Assembly (NCBI GenBank): GCA_023414875.1
Contig: JAEZMV010000017.1
Location: 248,001-312,000 of the forward strand
DNA length: 64,000 nucleotides
Reading direction: 5' to 3'
DNA from: Bacillota bacterium
GTDB taxonomy: Bacteria > Bacillota > Clostridia > Lachnospirales > Lachnospiraceae
Shown here: positions 1-7,925 of the stretch, in pieces
Layout of the letters: each line of letters starts with the position of its first letter
How positions within the stretch are numbered: position 1 is the first letter of the stretch
Program-made: the position numbers and the translations under genes
Notes under the pieces: generated by a model
The model's input: the letters and a program-made list of their open reading frames with translations, nothing else
Database searches by the model: none
Told to the model about the DNA's origin: nothing

Positions 1-702
1 AATGCAATTGGCCTACAAAATCCGGGGGTAGATGTATTTATAAAACGAGATATCCCTTTTCTACGTAAACAGGACACTAAGATTATTGTGAATGTTGTCG
101 GCAAGACTACCCAGGAGTATTGTGATGTGGTGGAGCGGCTGTCCGAATGTGATGTAGATCTATTGGAAATTAATATTTCCTGTCCTAATGTTAAGGAAGG
201 AGGTATTGCCTTTGGACAAGATAAAAAATGCATAGAAGCTATTACGTCAGAGCTAAAAAAGCGAGCAAAGCAGCCTATTATCATGAAGCTTAGTCCAAAT
301 GTAACGGATATCACAGAGATGGCTAAGGCAGCTCAGGCCGGTGGAGCCGATGCACTGTCCTTAATAAATACCTTAACCGGAACGAAAATAGATATTCATC
401 GGAGAGCCTTTTTACTAGCGAATAAAACCGGAGGATTGTCCGGACCCGCAATAAAACCGATCGCAGTCCGCATGGTATACCAGGTGGCAAATGCGGTAAG
501 TCTCCCAATCATAGGTATGGGTGGAATTACGAATGCTGAGGATGCATTGGAATTCATCATGGCCGGTGCAACCATGGTAGCAGTTGGCACAGCGAACTTT
601 ATTAATCCGTCCGCCGCATCAGAGGTTGTAGATGGAATTGAGACTTATATGAAGCAATATCACATTTCGGACATCAAGGAACTAATTGGTTGCGTATCAT
701 AG
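1..702 (+). CDS. pyrD: Dihydroorotate dehydrogenase B catalytic subunit (5'-truncated by window)
   Basis: Oxidises dihydroorotate to orotate in de novo pyrimidine synthesis; it is an FMN enzyme of class 1B that normally works with the PyrK electron-transfer subunit. The frame is open from base 1, which reads NAIGLQNPGVDVF, a conserved stretch well inside the family, so the N-terminus is upstream of the window. Visible motifs are NISCPN with the class 1B catalytic cysteine, MKLSPNVTDI, NTLTGTKIDI, GGLSGPAIKP, and the FMN-phosphate-binding IIGMGGI and GATMVAVGTA. A GTG at 88 is an internal valine and not a start. pyrE follows after 69 bases, so both belong to a pyrimidine operon. Identification is firm. 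Confidence 0.96.
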   Translation, partial: NAIGLQNPGVDVFIKRDIPFLRKQDTKIIVNVVGKTTQEYCDVVERLSECDVDLLEINISCPNVKEGGIAFGQDKKCIEAITSELKKRAKQPIIMKLSPNVTDITEMAKAAQAGGADALSLINTLTGTKIDIHRRAFLLANKTGGLSGPAIKPIAVRMVYQVANAVSLPIIGMGGITNAEDALEFIMAGATMVAVGTANFINPSAASEVVDGIETYMKQYHISDIKELIGCVS

Positions 703-771
703 ATAAAATTTTTATGAAAGACTATTATTTTTTATAAATTGTGTTACAATGAAACAAGCAGGAGGAAGGAT

Positions 772-1452
772 ATGGAACAATATAAGAAGGAATTTATTGA
801 ATTTATGGTGGATTGCGGTGTTTTAAAGTTTGGTGATTTCACCACGAAAAGCGGAAGAAAAACCCCGTTCTTTGTAAACACGGGATTTTACCGAACCGGT
901 TCTCAGCTTAGAAAGCTTGGAGAGTATTATGCGAAAGCAATCAACGACAAATACGGACTTGACTTTGATGTATTATTTGGACCTGCTTATAAGGGTATTC
1001 CGCTCAGCGTGGCAGCGACCATGGCATTCAGTGAATTCTATCAGAAGGATATTAAATACTGCTCCAACCGTAAAGAGGTGAAAGATCATGGGGATACAGG
1101 AATTTTATTGGGATCCCCGCTTACTGACGGAGATAAGGTTATCATTATAGAAGATGTAACCACCGCCGGTACTTCAATCGGAGAGACGATGCCCATACTT
1201 GCTTCACAGGGAAATGTTAACGTGATGGGATTAGTAGTATCAGTAGACCGTATGGAAAGAGGACAAGGTACTAAGAGTGCGTTGTCTGAGATTGAAGACA
1301 CATATCACATCGAAACAACTGCAATCGTAACGATGAAGGAAGTAGTAGAACATTTGTATAATCAACCCTACAAAGGGAAAATTGTAATCGATGAGACTCT
1401 AAAAATGGCAATAGATGCGTATTATGAACAATACGGAGTAAGAGAAGAATAG
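772..1452 (+). CDS. pyrE: Orotate phosphoribosyltransferase
   Basis: Transfers the phosphoribosyl group of PRPP to orotate, giving OMP, the fifth step of UMP synthesis. The 226-residue protein (usual bacterial length about 210-225) has the type I PRPP loop VIIIEDVTTAGTS near residues 120-135 and an N-terminal segment, FGDFTTKSGRKTPFF, typical of the family. The ATG at 772 is chosen because AGGAGGAAGG lies directly upstream and the product then begins MEQYKKEF; an in-frame start at 739 would add 11 unconserved residues. It follows pyrD in the usual order. Confidence 0.96.
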   Translation: MEQYKKEFIEFMVDCGVLKFGDFTTKSGRKTPFFVNTGFYRTGSQLRKLGEYYAKAINDKYGLDFDVLFGPAYKGIPLSVAATMAFSEFYQKDIKYCSNRKEVKDHGDTGILLGSPLTDGDKVIIIEDVTTAGTSIGETMPILASQGNVNVMGLVVSVDRMERGQGTKSALSEIEDTYHIETTAIVTMKEVVEHLYNQPYKGKIVIDETLKMAIDAYYEQYGVREE

Positions 1453-1482
1453 AAAAACCATTTGCAAAGGAGGTAATTTCAT

Positions 1483-1635
1483 ATGATGGAAAAAATTTAT
1501 CACACAATGAAATCAGTCGGTGTATGGAATTTGATTTTGGGAATTCTTTTAATCGTAGCCGGATTAGTATCAGGAGTTTTATTAATTCTTAACGGAGCAA
1601 AGTTGCTAAAGAAAAAATCTGATTTATTATTTTAA
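1483..1635 (+). CDS. Small single-span membrane protein downstream of pyrE
   Basis: A 50-codon frame beginning MMEKIYHTMKSVGVW. It has a very good ribosome site (AAAGGAGGT at 1466-1474, about 8 bases before the ATG), a hydrophobic segment at about residues 16-38 (LILGILLIVAGLVSGVLLI) and a basic tail (KLLKKK). It starts 30 bases after pyrE and ends 20 bases before a strong terminator, so it is the last gene of the pyr transcript. I do not recognise a family. The ribosome site, the transmembrane pattern and the position argue that it is translated; its role is unknown. Confidence 0.7.
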   Translation: MMEKIYHTMKSVGVWNLILGILLIVAGLVSGVLLILNGAKLLKKKSDLLF

Positions 1636-1654
1636 AAAGAGTGAAGAATTGCAG

Positions 1655-1704
1655 TACCCCAAGTTTACCTGCAGAGCAGGCTATCTTGGGGTATTTCTGT
1701 TTTA
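1655..1704 (+). terminator. Intrinsic terminator of the pyrimidine operon
   Basis: A perfect 9-bp stem, taccccaag (1655-1663) with cttggggta (1685-1693), encloses a second small stem, cctgc/gcagg. It is followed by tttctgtttt. It lies 20 bases after the small membrane gene. Confidence 0.85.
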
Positions 1705-2035
1705 GAAGGTTATGGAGCAGCAGGCCAAAGAATTAGTAATATGCAATTCCAATCATCCTAATGTGGCTCTTAATTGCAGTCATTATTTTTATCATTTTCA
1801 AAAAATAGAAATGTAAAAACATAGAGGTAATCCTAATATATCGGACTGTTCAAAAGTGGTGTGTACAATAGCAATGAATTGTGAAAGGCTATGCGAAAGC
1901 TTTTGAAAAGTCATTTCTTATAAGTGAATGGTCAGCATAAAGTAAGAAAGGATGGATTTTTTTTCTCGAAGAAGGTATAATCATGAACAGACTTACTATA
2001 AACCATGTAAATTGAAATTACAGTTGGAGGTTACA
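1705..2035. other. Intergenic region before queA
   Basis: No convincing gene. Bases about 1742-1807 encode, in one frame, a hydrophobic run ending in FKK (IPIILMWLLIAVIIF) without a start codon or ribosome site; it may be the remains of a small membrane protein. The promoter for queA presumably lies here. The only candidate I can point to is TACAAT at about 1863-1868, without a good -35. Confidence 0.4.
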
Positions 2036-3094
2036 ATGAAAACACAGGATTTTTATTATGATTTACCGGAAGAGCTGATTGCACAGGATCCTTTAGAAGA
2101 TAGGTCGGGTTCCAGATTATTGGTACTGGATAAGAGGACGGGTGCAATAGAACATAGAATTTTTAAACATATTACGCAGTATCTTAAAGAAGGCGATTGC
2201 CTTGTCATTAATAATACGAAGGTAATTCCGGCTAGGCTAATCGGAGAGAAGCTTCATGATCAGAAGCTTCAAACGGAGAAGGAGCAGGTTCATGGTGCCA
2301 AGATTGAGCTGTTATTACTGAAGAGAAGGGAAAATGATATCTGGGAGACTTTGGTGAAGCCGGGTAAAAAAGCAAAACCCGGAACGAAAATAAGCTTTGG
2401 CGAAGGTCTTCTGACAGGTGAAATTTTGGACGTAATTGAGGAGGGTAACAGGCTGGTTCAATTTAAATATCAAGGGATCTTTGAAGAGATATTGGACCAA
2501 TTAGGAGAAATGCCATTACCACCCTATATAACACATGAGCTTACAGACCGGAGTCGTTATCAGACTGTATATGCGAAATATGAGGGCTCAGCTGCAGCCC
2601 CGACGGCAGGTCTTCATTTTACGAAGGAGTTACTGGCTGAGATAGAGGCAATGGGTGTCAGGATAGCAAATGTAACCTTACATGTGGGCCTTGGTACATT
2701 TCGCCCGGTTAAGGTGGAAAGTGTCACAGAGCATCACATGCACTCTGAATTTTATCAGGTTACGGAAGAAGCCGCCGCTATCATAAATGAAACCAAGAGA
2801 GGGGGAGGCAGAGTAATCTGTGTAGGAACGACCAGCTGTCGTACGATAGAATCTGCTGCCGATGAAAAGGGTAATGTAATAGCCGGCAGCGGTGATACCT
2901 CCATTTTTATCTACCCCGGATATACCTTTAAGATATTGGATGCTTTAATTACCAATTTCCATCTGCCGGAGTCAACCTTAATGATGCTTGTATCTGCATT
3001 AGCCGGTCGAGAGCATGTTATGGATGCTTACCAAGAGGCTGTGAAAGAATGTTATCGTTTTTTTAGTTTTGGAGATGCGATGTTAATTCATTAA
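2036..3094 (+). CDS. queA: S-adenosylmethionine:tRNA ribosyltransferase-isomerase
   Basis: Moves the ribose of S-adenosylmethionine onto preQ1 in tRNA (wobble G34 of GUN anticodons) to give epoxyqueuosine, the penultimate step of queuosine formation. The 352 residues match the family length of about 340-350. Signatures are FYYDLPEELIAQ at the N-terminus, CLVINNTKVIPARL, the family motif SAAAPTAGLHFT near residue 185, and VGTTSCRTIES. The ATG at 2036 is preferred because TTGGAGG lies 6 bases upstream and the protein then begins MKTQDFYYDLP; an upstream in-frame ATG (1952) gives an unconserved basic extension. It is monocistronic here, with tgt not adjacent. Confidence 0.96.
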   Translation: MKTQDFYYDLPEELIAQDPLEDRSGSRLLVLDKRTGAIEHRIFKHITQYLKEGDCLVINNTKVIPARLIGEKLHDQKLQTEKEQVHGAKIELLLLKRRENDIWETLVKPGKKAKPGTKISFGEGLLTGEILDVIEEGNRLVQFKYQGIFEEILDQLGEMPLPPYITHELTDRSRYQTVYAKYEGSAAAPTAGLHFTKELLAEIEAMGVRIANVTLHVGLGTFRPVKVESVTEHHMHSEFYQVTEEAAAIINETKRGGGRVICVGTTSCRTIESAADEKGNVIAGSGDTSIFIYPGYTFKILDALITNFHLPESTLMMLVSALAGREHVMDAYQEAVKECYRFFSFGDAMLIH

Positions 3095-3196
3095 ATGAAT
3101 CCTAAACCGGTGAACGCGGTATGGATGCTCTTTAAAACATAATAGTCAGACGCTAAGTTGTTACCTAAAATTAAATCAGTAGTGCAAATGTGAAAG

Positions 3197-3221
3197 GGGG
3201 TGTCGCATAGAGCGACACCCC
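3197..3221. terminator. Bidirectional hairpin between queA and the FAD oxidoreductase
   Basis: ggggtgtcgc (3197-3206) pairs perfectly with gcgacacccc (3212-3221) around a five-base loop, between two convergent genes. Flanking T-runs are short on both strands, so termination strength is uncertain. Confidence 0.65.
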
Positions 3222-3228
3222 TTGAATA

Positions 3229-4629
3229 TTACTTATTCATCTTAGCTAATATGCTTCTTGCAACACTAATTCCGTTAGCAGAAGCCTGCTGTAAGCCTCT
3301 GGTTACGGCAGCTCCGTCGCCGATTGCCCTGAGACCCTCCACACTGGTTTCAAAGTCAGTATTTACAACAACTTTGTTGGAATAGAATTTTACCTCTACA
3401 CCATATAATAAGGTTTCATCGCTGGCGATACCGGGTGTAACCTTATCTAAGGCAAGGAGCATTTCCTTGATATCCACCATAATACGATGAGGGAATACTA
3501 AGGATAAATCTCCGGGAATTGCATCCTTTAGGGTAGGTATAATGTTATTTCGACAGAGACGTTCTTCCGTTGTTCTTCTGCCTCTCTGGAAATCACCAAA
3601 GGTCTGTACTAAGATTCTTCCACCGCAAAGCATATTACTTAGCTGAGCGATATGTTTACCGTATTCAATCGGTGTTTTAAACGGTTTTGTAAAATTCTTG
3701 GATACAAGGATTGCAAAGTTTGTATTGCGTGTTTTGTATTCCTTCGATTTATAAGCATGTCCGTTTACGACTGCCAGGTTATTCTCATAATATTCGGTAG
3801 CTACTTCACCGGAAGGATTTGTACAGAAGGTACGTACCTTATCATCAAAGGTAGGGGTGTAATATACCAGCTTTGCTTCATATAGGTTCTTGTTTAAGAA
3901 TTCCATTACTTCATCACGAACCTCAACTCTTACACCGATATCAACGGTACCAACCTTTGTTTCGATTCCGTGCTCCTTACAGATTTGGCTAAACCAATCG
4001 GAGCCTTCACGGCCAATCGCAGAGACGATTTCATTGGCATATAAGGTGTCTCCCTTGGAGGTAAGAATTCCTTTTGCTTTTTTATCTTCGATGATGATAT
4101 CCTGTACCATCGTGTTAAACTGCATCTCAACGCCTGAAGCCAGCAGATGCTCCTGCAGACGGGTATATATTTTATAGCCCTCTTCCGTACCAAGATGACG
4201 GATCGGACATTCAATCAACTTAAGATTAGCGGTAATTGCACGTCTTCTGATCTCACGAATTTCGGCTTCTTTATCCACACCGTATACGTTTGTATCAGCA
4301 CCAAACTTCAGGTAGATATCATCGGATTCTTTGATTAGTTCGACTGCCTTATCATATCCTAAAAGATCCGGAAGTATACCACCTACATCGGGAGAAAGGG
4401 AGAGCTTACCATCAGAGAAGGCTCCCGCACCAGCAAAACCGGTAGTAATGGAACAGGGCTGGCAACCGATGCATTGCTTGGTAGTTCTCTTAGGACACAT
4501 TCTTTTCTCGATCGGTCTGCCCTTTTCAACCATTAATATCTTTAGATCTTTATTTTCTTTAATCAACTCATAGGCACAAAAAATTCCGGAAGGGCCGGCA
4601 CCTATAATGATGACATCGTAATTTTGCAT
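3229..4629 (-). CDS. NAD(P)/FAD-dependent dehydrogenase (COG2509-like)
   Basis: A soluble flavoprotein of 466 residues. The N-terminus carries the dinucleotide-binding fold YDVIIIGAGPSGIFCAYEL (residues 4-22) and the C-terminus the second FAD segment, LRAIGDGAAVTRGL. A cysteine cluster at about residues 45-59 (C-x7-C-x2-C-x2-C) precedes GFAGAGAFSDGKL, the hallmark of this uncharacterised dehydrogenase family; whether the cysteines bind metal is not known to me. The start at 4629 is chosen because AAAGGAGTG precedes it and the FAD motif then sits at the N-terminus; a longer in-frame start at 4746 adds 39 residues with no ribosome site. The substrate is unknown. Confidence 0.85.
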   Translation of the reverse strand: MQNYDVIIIGAGPSGIFCAYELIKENKDLKILMVEKGRPIEKRMCPKRTTKQCIGCQPCSITTGFAGAGAFSDGKLSLSPDVGGILPDLLGYDKAVELIKESDDIYLKFGADTNVYGVDKEAEIREIRRRAITANLKLIECPIRHLGTEEGYKIYTRLQEHLLASGVEMQFNTMVQDIIIEDKKAKGILTSKGDTLYANEIVSAIGREGSDWFSQICKEHGIETKVGTVDIGVRVEVRDEVMEFLNKNLYEAKLVYYTPTFDDKVRTFCTNPSGEVATEYYENNLAVVNGHAYKSKEYKTRNTNFAILVSKNFTKPFKTPIEYGKHIAQLSNMLCGGRILVQTFGDFQRGRRTTEERLCRNNIIPTLKDAIPGDLSLVFPHRIMVDIKEMLLALDKVTPGIASDETLLYGVEVKFYSNKVVVNTDFETSVEGLRAIGDGAAVTRGLQQASANGISVARSILAKMNK

Positions 4630-4795
4630 AAACAACACTCCTTTTATACGAAAGTAAACGTTGCTAAGAACCTTGCTAATTCTATCATAGATTATTTGTG
4701 AATGCAAGGTAAAACACAGAATAAAGCTGACCAAAGCACCAAGCAAAAGGAATAATTATACATTGCTGTAGTTCGAGGGTTTCAATGGATAAAGA

Positions 4796-5584
4796 CTATA
4801 TAATACTAAAATGCATCAGTGCATGGGATATACCATCCGAATCCACATCCTTGGTCAGAAACGAAACAATATTCTTAATTATCTCATCGGAATTACCCAT
4901 TCCAATGCTATACTTAACGTATTTAAGCATCTCGAGATCATTCACGCTATCTCCGAAAGCATATGCATTCTCGTGAGGAATAGCTAAGTGAGAAAGAAGA
5001 TATTCGATACCGGTTGCTTTTGAAAATCCCTTAGGTACGATCTCAAAAAATAGATTATCACGCTTAATAAAGTGTAAGCAATCCTTGTATTTCTCATAGA
5101 AGGGCATTATGCTCTCCGAAGAAGTAGCCCAAATACAAAACTTATCAATAGATATATCCGGCGCATCCCAGTTTAATACATTTAAATGAAAACCGTTCTT
5201 TTGAATGTCCTGTAGCTTTTTTATCTTGGAACAGGTGGACTGGTGGTCATAGTAGATAGCATTACTTCCTTCAAGAACAGCCTCTAGTTTATAGTTACGA
5301 AGGTCCTTGATTATGGACCGGCATAGCTCATCGGATATAGCCGTATGGAGTAATATTTTATCTTGATAAGTAATATAGGTGCCGCAACCGCAAACATAAC
5401 CATCAAAGCCGATTTCCAGTATCGTTTCATCCAGTTCGGCAAAGGATCTGCCGGTATTAATAAAGGTTAGGTGTCCATTTGCTTTTGCCTGCTTTAATGC
5501 AGCTTTCGTAGTTTTTGAAATCTGATGGGTTCTATGACTTAATATAGTACCGTCTATATCAAAAAATATTATTTTAGTATTCAT
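4796..5584 (-). CDS. HAD-superfamily sugar-phosphatase, Cof type
   Basis: A 262-residue HAD hydrolase of the Cof/YidA class (type IIB cap). It carries motif I FFDIDGTIL (residues 7-15, nucleophile Asp), motif II NTGRS, the lysine region, and motif IV AFGDSVNDLEMLK. Such enzymes dephosphorylate sugar phosphates, flavin or nucleotide phosphates; the substrate cannot be read from sequence. The ATG at 5584 has GGAG upstream. It lies 166 bases from the FAD oxidoreductase on the same strand, but no shared promoter or function is evident. Confidence 0.9.
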   Translation of the reverse strand: MNTKIIFFDIDGTILSHRTHQISKTTKAALKQAKANGHLTFINTGRSFAELDETILEIGFDGYVCGCGTYITYQDKILLHTAISDELCRSIIKDLRNYKLEAVLEGSNAIYYDHQSTCSKIKKLQDIQKNGFHLNVLNWDAPDISIDKFCIWATSSESIMPFYEKYKDCLHFIKRDNLFFEIVPKGFSKATGIEYLLSHLAIPHENAYAFGDSVNDLEMLKYVKYSIGMGNSDEIIKNIVSFLTKDVDSDGISHALMHFSII

Positions 5585-5705
5585 ATCTGTACTCCATTCT
5601 TAAGTAAGCATTTTGTGCATATAAGTTTGTGCATAGTTTGCTTGCACTTCTCATGTTTATTCTACATATTCTAACATAGAATGACATTTAGGAAAAGACC
5701 CAAGA

Positions 5706-5912
5706 AAAGCCCGTCAGCATGAATATATAAAACGAAAAGTCGATGTAAAGGTAACAGATAAGACAATTGAAATCTTCTACAATCATAACCGCATCGCTTC
5801 CCATCGAAGGCTTCATGGCCGGATGGGACAGTATGACACTATCGTAGAACATATGCCGGAAGACCATCAGAAATATCTGGAGTGGAGTGGCGACCATATT
5901 TCACTTTCTTAG
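5706..5912 (+). pseudogene. Decayed IS21-family transposase (IstA) C-terminal fragment
   Basis: The frame that ends at the stop at 5910-5912 reads KRKVDVKVTDKTIEIFYNHN, then RIASHRRLHGRMGQYDTI and EHMPEDHQKYLEWSGD. This is the conserved C-terminal beta-barrel region of IS21-type IstA transposases. There is no DDE core, no IstB helper gene and no start codon, and a TGA lies a few codons upstream in the same frame, so this is a relic of about 65 codons. It sits on the plus strand between two minus-strand genes. The antisense frame covering the same bases has no protein-like features. Confidence 0.8.
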
Positions 5913-5936
5913 CATTGCTCCCATGATAAAAACGAG

Positions 5937-6046
5937 GTTCCCATACTTATCGGTTATACATACCGAAAGTCTGGAAACCTCTGTTTTCAAACCCCTTAGA
6001 GCCTATCTGTATATCTTTGCATAACATCAATACGACTGTCTCAACG
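5937..6046. repeat. Inverted repeats beside the transposase relic
   Basis: Two structures follow the fragment. One is an imperfect hairpin around 5937-5990, with gaggttcc paired to ggaaacctc and an inner cggt/accg, ending in tttt. The other is the palindrome caacgtacgttg near 6034-6045, inside tctc...gaga. They may be remnants of the element or a terminator for it; the assignment is tentative. Confidence 0.35.
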
Positions 6047-6081
6047 TACGTTGGGAGAGAGATAGAATATTATAATTATCT

Positions 6082-7152
6082 CTACTTTTTATGTGCTCCA
6101 GAAACGATCGTATCTACTATCTCATGAAGTTTCTGTTTATACTCATCCTTTATTTCATATATTTCTTCTAATTTATCATTAGTGATTTGCTGATCATCAA
6201 TTTTAATATAATCCAAATATTCCGGAAGTTGTTCTGGTGCTAGATTCTCCAATAAATAATAATCGAATAAAAATACCAGATTTTCAATTATATTATGATC
6301 TTCACCAACAGGTGAAACAGCCACTCCTACTATCGGATCTGTTATGACATGGGTCAATTCATGTAATACAAAAAAATATGAATAACTGTACTTTTCTTCA
6401 TTGGTAGGACTTAAAACTGCGACGCATTTTGTCCCATTTTTATCAAAACCTCTGCCATTTTTTGACATGCTGTAGCAAAGATATATTTCAGGTATTATAC
6501 CTTCATAATCCAAAAGATTCTGGATCGGTGAAAATTGTGTATTTAAATATTCGATAAACTGACTCCGATTCTGCTTATCACTTTCCCATAGATTATCCCA
6601 GTAGGGTAAATAAAACTCCTGTTCTTTTTCCATTACCTCTAAAAATGGCTGTACAAAATCTGTAATATCTTCTTCCGTAAATTCTCCACCCGTAAGTACA
6701 ACATTCTTAAATTCTTCGTAGCTTGAAACATAAAATGGTATGAACATTATTTTCTCAAGACTTGAGAACCGTTTATAAAACACCTCGGTTAAATCCTTTA
6801 AATCCTCTTCCAACGTATCTTTAAAGTCATATCCTTTCTTAATCTTTTCAATTTTCGCTATGTAATCTTTAGAATAAACGTTAGCTGCATTCTCACTTCC
6901 TAAATCCATATAACTGAATAGATGATACGTCAAATCCGCAATATAATTATTTTTTACCTTTGATGAAGCAAATACCGTCTGTGGCTCTCCTTCATCACCT
7001 GCTTCATAAACATTTTCCGGATCAGTGTCTTGTTCTAATTCCTTGCTATCTTTATTCTTTATATTCTCTGCATGTTCATTTGTTTTACTACAACCACATA
7101 TTAATAATGAACACATTATTAGTATCATAATTTGTCTATAATACTTTTTCAT
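6082..7152 (-). CDS. Secreted lipoprotein with HExxH metalloprotease motif
   Basis: A 356-residue protein with a type II signal peptide: basic MKKYYRQ, hydrophobic core, then lipobox LLICGC, so Cys21 would be lipidated and the protein anchored outside the membrane. A charged linker follows. At about residues 264-268 is HELTH inside a hydrophobic helix (FFVLHELTHVI), the zinc-metallopeptidase HExxH consensus, with a downstream IIENLVFLFDYYLLEN segment that could supply the third ligand. I do not recognise the family. The start has AGGAAGG upstream. The gene is alone between a transposase relic and the pheST leader. Proteolytic activity is inference from the motif. Confidence 0.65.
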   Translation of the reverse strand: MKKYYRQIMILIMCSLLICGCSKTNEHAENIKNKDSKELEQDTDPENVYEAGDEGEPQTVFASSKVKNNYIADLTYHLFSYMDLGSENAANVYSKDYIAKIEKIKKGYDFKDTLEEDLKDLTEVFYKRFSSLEKIMFIPFYVSSYEEFKNVVLTGGEFTEEDITDFVQPFLEVMEKEQEFYLPYWDNLWESDKQNRSQFIEYLNTQFSPIQNLLDYEGIIPEIYLCYSMSKNGRGFDKNGTKCVAVLSPTNEEKYSYSYFFVLHELTHVITDPIVGVAVSPVGEDHNIIENLVFLFDYYLLENLAPEQLPEYLDYIKIDDQQITNDKLEEIYEIKDEYKQKLHEIVDTIVSGAHKK

Positions 7153-7428
7153 ATTGCTATACTTACCTTCCTATTTACAATGACGTGCATATAATATTTT
7201 ATATCCCAACTCGCAAATTTTATCATATAATTTATCCATAAACAACCAAATTTATTATATTTTTCCTAAATCAAGAAAACTGTTAGCCTATAGATGCTTG
7301 TATACGAAGAAAAATCGAACAAATAATACTCCTTATCGAAAGCATAGATCGAAATCATATAGCCGGATATATAGTAGGTGTGAACAGTAGCGTACCTGTT
7401 ATAAATTTTAAATTAGTTTAGGAACCTC
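7153..7428. other. Divergent intergenic region, lipoprotein to pheST leader
   Basis: AT-rich spacer between the minus-strand lipoprotein and the plus-strand pheST promoter. I see no gene or clear structure; it must hold the lipoprotein promoter. Confidence 0.4.
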
Positions 7429-7457
7429 TTGACAATATTGAGGGAGTCGATTAATAT
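7429..7457 (+). promoter_or_regulatory. Sigma-A promoter of pheST
   Basis: TTGACA (7429-7434) and TATAAT-like TAATAT (7452-7457) are separated by exactly 17 bases and lie just upstream of the T-box leader. This is close to the sigma-A consensus. Confidence 0.85.
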
Positions 7458-7463
7458 AGGAGA

Positions 7464-7690
7464 AAATGATAACAACATTGAAGGTGAATATAGTAGCATA
7501 TATTTTCCCGCCAGAGAGAACGTGTCACCGGCTGAGAGCATGTTCAGGGTTCGGATATATCGCGAAATTCAGCACTGGAGTTGCCATTAAGGCCGGTTCA
7601 GACCGTTATAGCTGTAGAGGAGCCTGTTTTAGGCTTGAATCTGGGTGGTACCACGATGCTTTCGTCCCTATTGGGCGGGAGCTTTTTTTG
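7464..7690 (+). promoter_or_regulatory. T-box leader (tRNA-Phe sensing) of pheST
   Basis: The leader has the layout of a T-box riboswitch: a stem I region (agagaacgtgtcaccggctg), the diagnostic T-box sequence tgggtggtaccacg (7642-7655), and an intrinsic terminator whose stem (gctttcgtccc with gggcgggagc, one bulge) runs 7658-7683 and is followed by seven T. Uncharged tRNA pairing with the leader would favour the antiterminator. A UUC at 7568-7570, in a gaaattcagcac context, is the likely specifier, which agrees with the downstream phenylalanyl-tRNA synthetase genes. Identification of the T-box is firm; the exact specifier position is inferred. Confidence 0.92.
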
Positions 7691-7704
7691 TTGTAAAAGG
7701 ACTT

Positions 7705-7863
7705 GAGTGTCAAAAGTATATCTATATTAAAACCTTCGACAATTTGCACAATTTTGTTCTCGAACTAGTGATGCAATAACTCATTCATTCGCAACACGCT
7801 TTCGCTTGGATGAAAGTAAACCTTTTGACACTCTGACCGTAATAGGAAATTACGACCTATTAC
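7705..7863 (+). repeat. Inverted repeats between T-box terminator and pheS
   Basis: gagtgtcaaaag (7705-7716) is the exact reverse complement of cttttgacactc (7822-7833). Just downstream, gtaatagg (7839-7846) and cctattac (7856-7863) form a perfect 8-bp hairpin about 50 bases before the pheS ribosome site. These lie in the transcript after the attenuator, so they would be in every read-through pheST mRNA. No function is known. Confidence 0.5.
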
Positions 7864-7925
7864 AAAAAGAATTGGAATGCAATTTGAAAATTATTGTAAT
7901 TATTATAAGTTTAGGAGGAATGAAT

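Noticed and set aside
1742..1807. Hydrophobic coding-like run (IPIILMWLLIAV) between the pyr terminator and queA
   Set aside because: No start codon or ribosome site and stops directly upstream; too little to call a gene, at most a relic.
5688..5897. 69-codon minus-strand frame
   Set aside because: It is antisense to the IS21 transposase fragment, whose protein match is on the plus strand.
7466..7696. 76-codon plus-strand open frame
   Set aside because: It lies entirely inside the T-box leader and terminator, with no ribosome site; the RNA structure explains the sequence.
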